From: Chloroflexota bacterium | GTDB taxonomy: Bacteria > Chloroflexota > Anaerolineae > Anaerolineales > DRMV01 | Assembly (NCBI GenBank): GCA_013153335.1 | Contig: JAADEP010000181.1 | Span: 1 to 8,544 of the forward strand | DNA length: 8,544 bases | Direction of reading: 5' to 3' | In this document: in pieces, positions 6,596 to 8,544 of the stretch | Layout of the letters: each line of letters begins with the position of its first letter | Position numbering within the stretch: position 1 is the stretch's first letter | Program-made: the position numbers and the translations under genes | Notes under the pieces: model-generated | Database searches by the model: none | What the model was told of the DNA's origin: nothing | The model's input: the letters and a program-made list of their open reading frames with translations, nothing else

Positions 6596-7852
6596 TTAGG
6601 TGCCCTCTTCCCACGAGCGCAGGTAGCGCTCTTGCTCGGGGGTCAGGGTGTCGATCTCGATGTGCATAGCCTGCAGCTTGAGCCGCGCGATGCCTTCGTC
6701 GATTTCGCGCGGGACGGGGTAGACCTGGGGCTTGAGTTTGCCCGCGTTGTGAATCAGATATTCGACGCTCAAGGCCTGGTTGGCGAAGGACATATCCATC
6801 ACGCTCGCGGGGTGGCCTTCGGCTGCGGCCAGGTTGAGCAGGCGCCCTTCGGCCAAAAGATACAGCCGTCGCCCGTCGGGCATGGTGTATTCGTCAACGA
6901 AGGGACGCACCCGCCGTTTGGCTACGGCCATGGCTTCAAGGGCCGGGATATTGATCTCGACGTTGAAGTGCCCCGCGTTGCCCATCATCGCGCCGTCTTT
7001 CATTACTTCGAAGTGCTCCCGATCCAACACGTGCACGTCGCCGGTCACGGTGATGAACACATCGCCTTCTTTCGCGGCTTCCCGCATGGGCATGACTCGA
7101 TAGCCGTCCATCACGGCCTCGAGGGCTTTGAGCGGGTCCACTTCGGTGACGATAACTTGCGCGCCCATGCCCCGGGCCCGCATCGCGACCCCGCGACCAC
7201 ACCAGCCATAGCCCGCGACCACGATGGTGCGGCCCGCGAGCAAGATGTTGGTCGCGCGCATCAGCCCGTCAATGGTGGATTGGCCGGTACCGTAGCGGTT
7301 GTCGAACAAGTGCTTGGTCATCGCATCGTTGACCGCGATGATGGGGTACGCGAGCGCGCCTTCGGCCGCCATCGCGCGCAGCCGAATCACCCCGGTTGTC
7401 GTCTCTTCGGTCCCGCCGATAATGTTGGGCAAGAGGTCGCGGCGTTCTTTGTGCAGCGTGCTCACCAGGTCCGCGCCGTCGTCCATGGTGATGTGCGGCC
7501 GGATATCGAGCGCGGCCCGAAGGTGGTTGTAGTAGGTCTCGGTGTCTTCGCCTTTGATCGCGAACACGGGGATGTTGTAGTGTTTGACCAACGCGGCCGC
7601 GACATCGTCTTGCGTCGAAAGGGGGTTGGACGCGGTCAAGACGACCTCCGCGCCCCCGGCCTTGAGGGTACGCATCAGGTTCGCGGTCTCGGTGGTGACG
7701 TGCAGACAGGCCGCGATGCGTTTCCCTTCAAGGGGTTTTTCTCGCTCAAAACGCTCACGGATCAAGCGCAAGACGGGCATATCCCGTTCTGCCCATTCGA
7801 TGCGCAATTTCCCCTCGTCGGCCAGGCTCAAGTCTTTGACGTGAAACTTCAT
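6596..7852 (-). CDS. ahcY: Adenosylhomocysteinase (S-adenosylhomocysteine hydrolase)
   Basis: A 418-residue NAD-dependent enzyme that reversibly splits S-adenosylhomocysteine into homocysteine and adenosine, clearing the inhibitor made by methyltransferases. Substrate-site residues are visible in HVTTETANL (51-59), MDDGADL (123-129) and EETTTG (149-154). The catalytic pair K180/D184 lies in NDAMTKHLFDNRYGTGQS. The Rossmann motif GYGWCGRG (214-221) is followed by the acidic TEVDP turn (236-240) that holds the NAD ribose. GNAGHFNVEI (291-300) and the LLNLAAAEGHP segment (338-348) are also conserved. It ends LTPEQERYLRSWEEGT, lacking the longer K/Y-containing tail of eukaryotic and many bacterial enzymes. 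That is typical of archaeal and thermophile-type AhcY of about 415-425 residues. The start is confirmed by AAGGAGGG, 7 bases upstream. It lies 59 bases after the coiled-coil gene on the same strand. Confidence 0.97.
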   Translation of the reverse strand: MKFHVKDLSLADEGKLRIEWAERDMPVLRLIRERFEREKPLEGKRIAACLHVTTETANLMRTLKAGGAEVVLTASNPLSTQDDVAAALVKHYNIPVFAIKGEDTETYYNHLRAALDIRPHITMDDGADLVSTLHKERRDLLPNIIGGTEETTTGVIRLRAMAAEGALAYPIIAVNDAMTKHLFDNRYGTGQSTIDGLMRATNILLAGRTIVVAGYGWCGRGVAMRARGMGAQVIVTEVDPLKALEAVMDGYRVMPMREAAKEGDVFITVTGDVHVLDREHFEVMKDGAMMGNAGHFNVEINIPALEAMAVAKRRVRPFVDEYTMPDGRRLYLLAEGRLLNLAAAEGHPASVMDMSFANQALSVEYLIHNAGKLKPQVYPVPREIDEGIARLKLQAMHIEIDTLTPEQERYLRSWEEGT

Positions 7853-7858
7853 CGTGCG

Positions 7859-7866
7859 CCCTCCTT
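7859..7866 (-). promoter_or_regulatory. Ribosome binding site of ahcY
   Basis: On the minus strand this reads AAGGAGGG, 7 bases before the ATG (7850-7852). It fixes the start. No clear separate promoter is visible in the 59-base gap, so part of ahcY transcription may come from upstream. Confidence 0.8.
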
Positions 7867-7872
7867 GGCGTT

Positions 7873-7900
7873 AAAAATGGATGGCGGCGAAACCGCCGCC
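7873..7900 (-). terminator. Hairpin with T-run after the coiled-coil gene
   Basis: On the minus strand, a 6-bp G+C stem (7895-7900 with 7883-7888) with a 6-base loop is followed after five bases by TTTTT (7873-7877). It begins just past the coiled-coil gene stop and ends before the ahcY ribosome binding site, so it may terminate or attenuate transcription into ahcY. The stem is short and the T-run is displaced, so efficiency is doubtful. Its core ggcggcgaaacc (7883-7894) also occurs in the 19-48 repeat. Confidence 0.5.
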
Positions 7901-7911
7901 TTGTTCCCGGG

Positions 7912-8544
7912 TTAGACGTCGAGCTCGTAGGACCAAATCGGGCGTATGCCCTTTTGGCGGATATACGCCTCTATCTCTGGCGGGAAGTCGTACGCGACGA
8001 AGATAGGATACACGCGCACGCCCTCTTGTTCTTCCACCGCCCGAATCAAGCGGACAAAACGATCGACTTCGCGGCGGGAAGGACGGGTCTTGGCCTCGCC
8101 CAAGATGAGGACCTCTTCGTCTCCGCGACGGCCATGGCCGTAGATATTGAGCTGCCGTTGCCGGCCTCGCACCTTGAGGTAAATGCGTCGCAGCCGTCCG
8201 ATTACCTCTACGCCATCCTCGGCCAGCAACTTGGGCAGGCTGCGGTAGGCTCGGTCTTCGAGGGTATAGCCGACCGTATCCGAGAGCCGCTCCAGCCGCT
8301 CGCTGATGTGGGCGACCTTGCTCTCCAGGCGGCTAACCCGCTCGGTGATTTCGTGCTCAAAGCGCGCTTGCCGCTCCTCCAGGCGCTTTTGCGCTTCTAC
8401 CAGCTCCGCAGTGACTTTCTCCAGCCGTGCGATACGTTCCTCGGAACGCTTGTGCGCTTCGACGAGCTCCGCGGTGACTTTCTCCAACCGCGCAATACGC
8501 TCCTCCGAGCGCTTTTGCGCCTCTACCAGCTCCGCGGTGACTTC
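7912..8544 (-). CDS. Coiled-coil protein with PD-(D/E)XK nuclease-like C-terminus (5' end missing)
   Basis: 210 residues are visible, and the frame runs off the right edge of the window, so the start is not seen. A TTG at 8485-8487 could be called as a start, but the same frame and the same repeat continue upstream of it. Visible residues 1-92 are a charged coiled-coil, including tandem 21-residue repeats of the type EKVTAELVEAHKRSEERIARL. The C-terminal domain (about 95-210) has an RAYRSLPKLL helix (98-107), then QLNIYG (131-136) and EEVLILGEAKTRPS (143-156). E150-A-K152 fits the E-x-K of PD-(D/E)XK folds, but the usual preceding aspartate appears to be N133. Similar proteins are common in Chloroflexota and cyanobacteria as uncharacterised coiled-coil/DUF3782-like proteins. 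Nuclease activity is unproven and may be lost. Confidence 0.75.
   Translation of the reverse strand, partial: EVTAELVEAQKRSEERIARLEKVTAELVEAHKRSEERIARLEKVTAELVEAQKRLEERQARFEHEITERVSRLESKVAHISERLERLSDTVGYTLEDRAYRSLPKLLAEDGVEVIGRLRRIYLKVRGRQRQLNIYGHGRRGDEEVLILGEAKTRPSRREVDRFVRLIRAVEEQEGVRVYPIFVAYDFPPEIEAYIRQKGIRPIWSYELDV
8359..8544 (-). repeat. Tandem 63-base repeats in the coiled-coil gene
   Basis: Three successive 21-codon units are visible: 8485-8544 (20 codons, cut by the window edge), 8422-8484 and 8359-8421. The first two encode nearly identical residues; the third diverges toward its end (RLEERQARF). The array may continue past the window edge. Period 21 equals three heptads, which fits a continuous coiled-coil. 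Confidence 0.9.

Noticed and set aside
6554..7915. Long plus-strand open frame (453 codons) opposite ahcY
   Set aside because: It is antisense to a gene with unmistakable AhcY motifs. Its composition (many H, G, V, F) is typical of an antisense frame in GC-rich coding DNA.
8485..8487. TTG start codon for the coiled-coil gene
   Set aside because: The same frame and the same 21-residue repeat continue upstream to the window edge, so the true start lies outside.
8359..8544. CRISPR-like or other noncoding tandem repeat
   Set aside because: The 63-base period is an exact multiple of three, the frame is open throughout, and differences are mostly synonymous, so this is a protein repeat.

Overview
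The window is GC-rich bacterial DNA with densely packed genes and short gaps. Protein style suggests a Chloroflexota (Anaerolineae/Thermoflexia-like) bacterium, possibly thermophilic. The support is the short thermophile/archaeal-type S-adenosylhomocysteine hydrolase, the archaeal-type three-cysteine peroxiredoxin, and the SPFH-like and coiled-coil/nuclease-like proteins. This assignment comes from family resemblance, not from a search, and is only moderately sure.

Layout, left to right. Positions 1-334 hold no gene. They carry a nested set of inverted repeats (about 3-261) built of GC-rich hairpins, resembling a REP/BIME-type palindromic element. Next, on the minus strand, is a small two-helix membrane protein with a bacterial PH-like domain (335-991). 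It diverges from a plus-strand cluster: two large two-helix membrane proteins with SPFH/band-7-like features (1178-2860 and 2857-4683, sharing an ATGA stop/start overlap), then a PfkB-family sugar kinase most like pseudouridine kinase PsuK (4717-5667) only 33 bases downstream. A 175-base gap (5668-5842) contains palindromes, a good TATAAT promoter and a strong ribosome binding site. It leads into a Prx6-type peroxiredoxin (5843-6499), which ends at a textbook terminator (6521-6560). On the minus strand follow ahcY (6596-7852) and, upstream of it, a coiled-coil protein with a PD-(D/E)XK-like C-terminal domain (7912-8544), cut off by the window edge and containing 63-base tandem repeats.

Functionally, the peroxiredoxin (peroxide removal), AhcY (methyl cycle) and PsuK-like kinase (nucleoside catabolism or salvage) are recognisable housekeeping enzymes. 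The least explained part is the membrane-protein group at 335-4683. It has one PH-like protein and two translationally coupled SPFH-like partners, all with the same plan of an N-terminal helical hairpin and a cytosolic domain. It is the best candidate here for an undescribed membrane-organising or stress system, although no function can be assigned from sequence alone.
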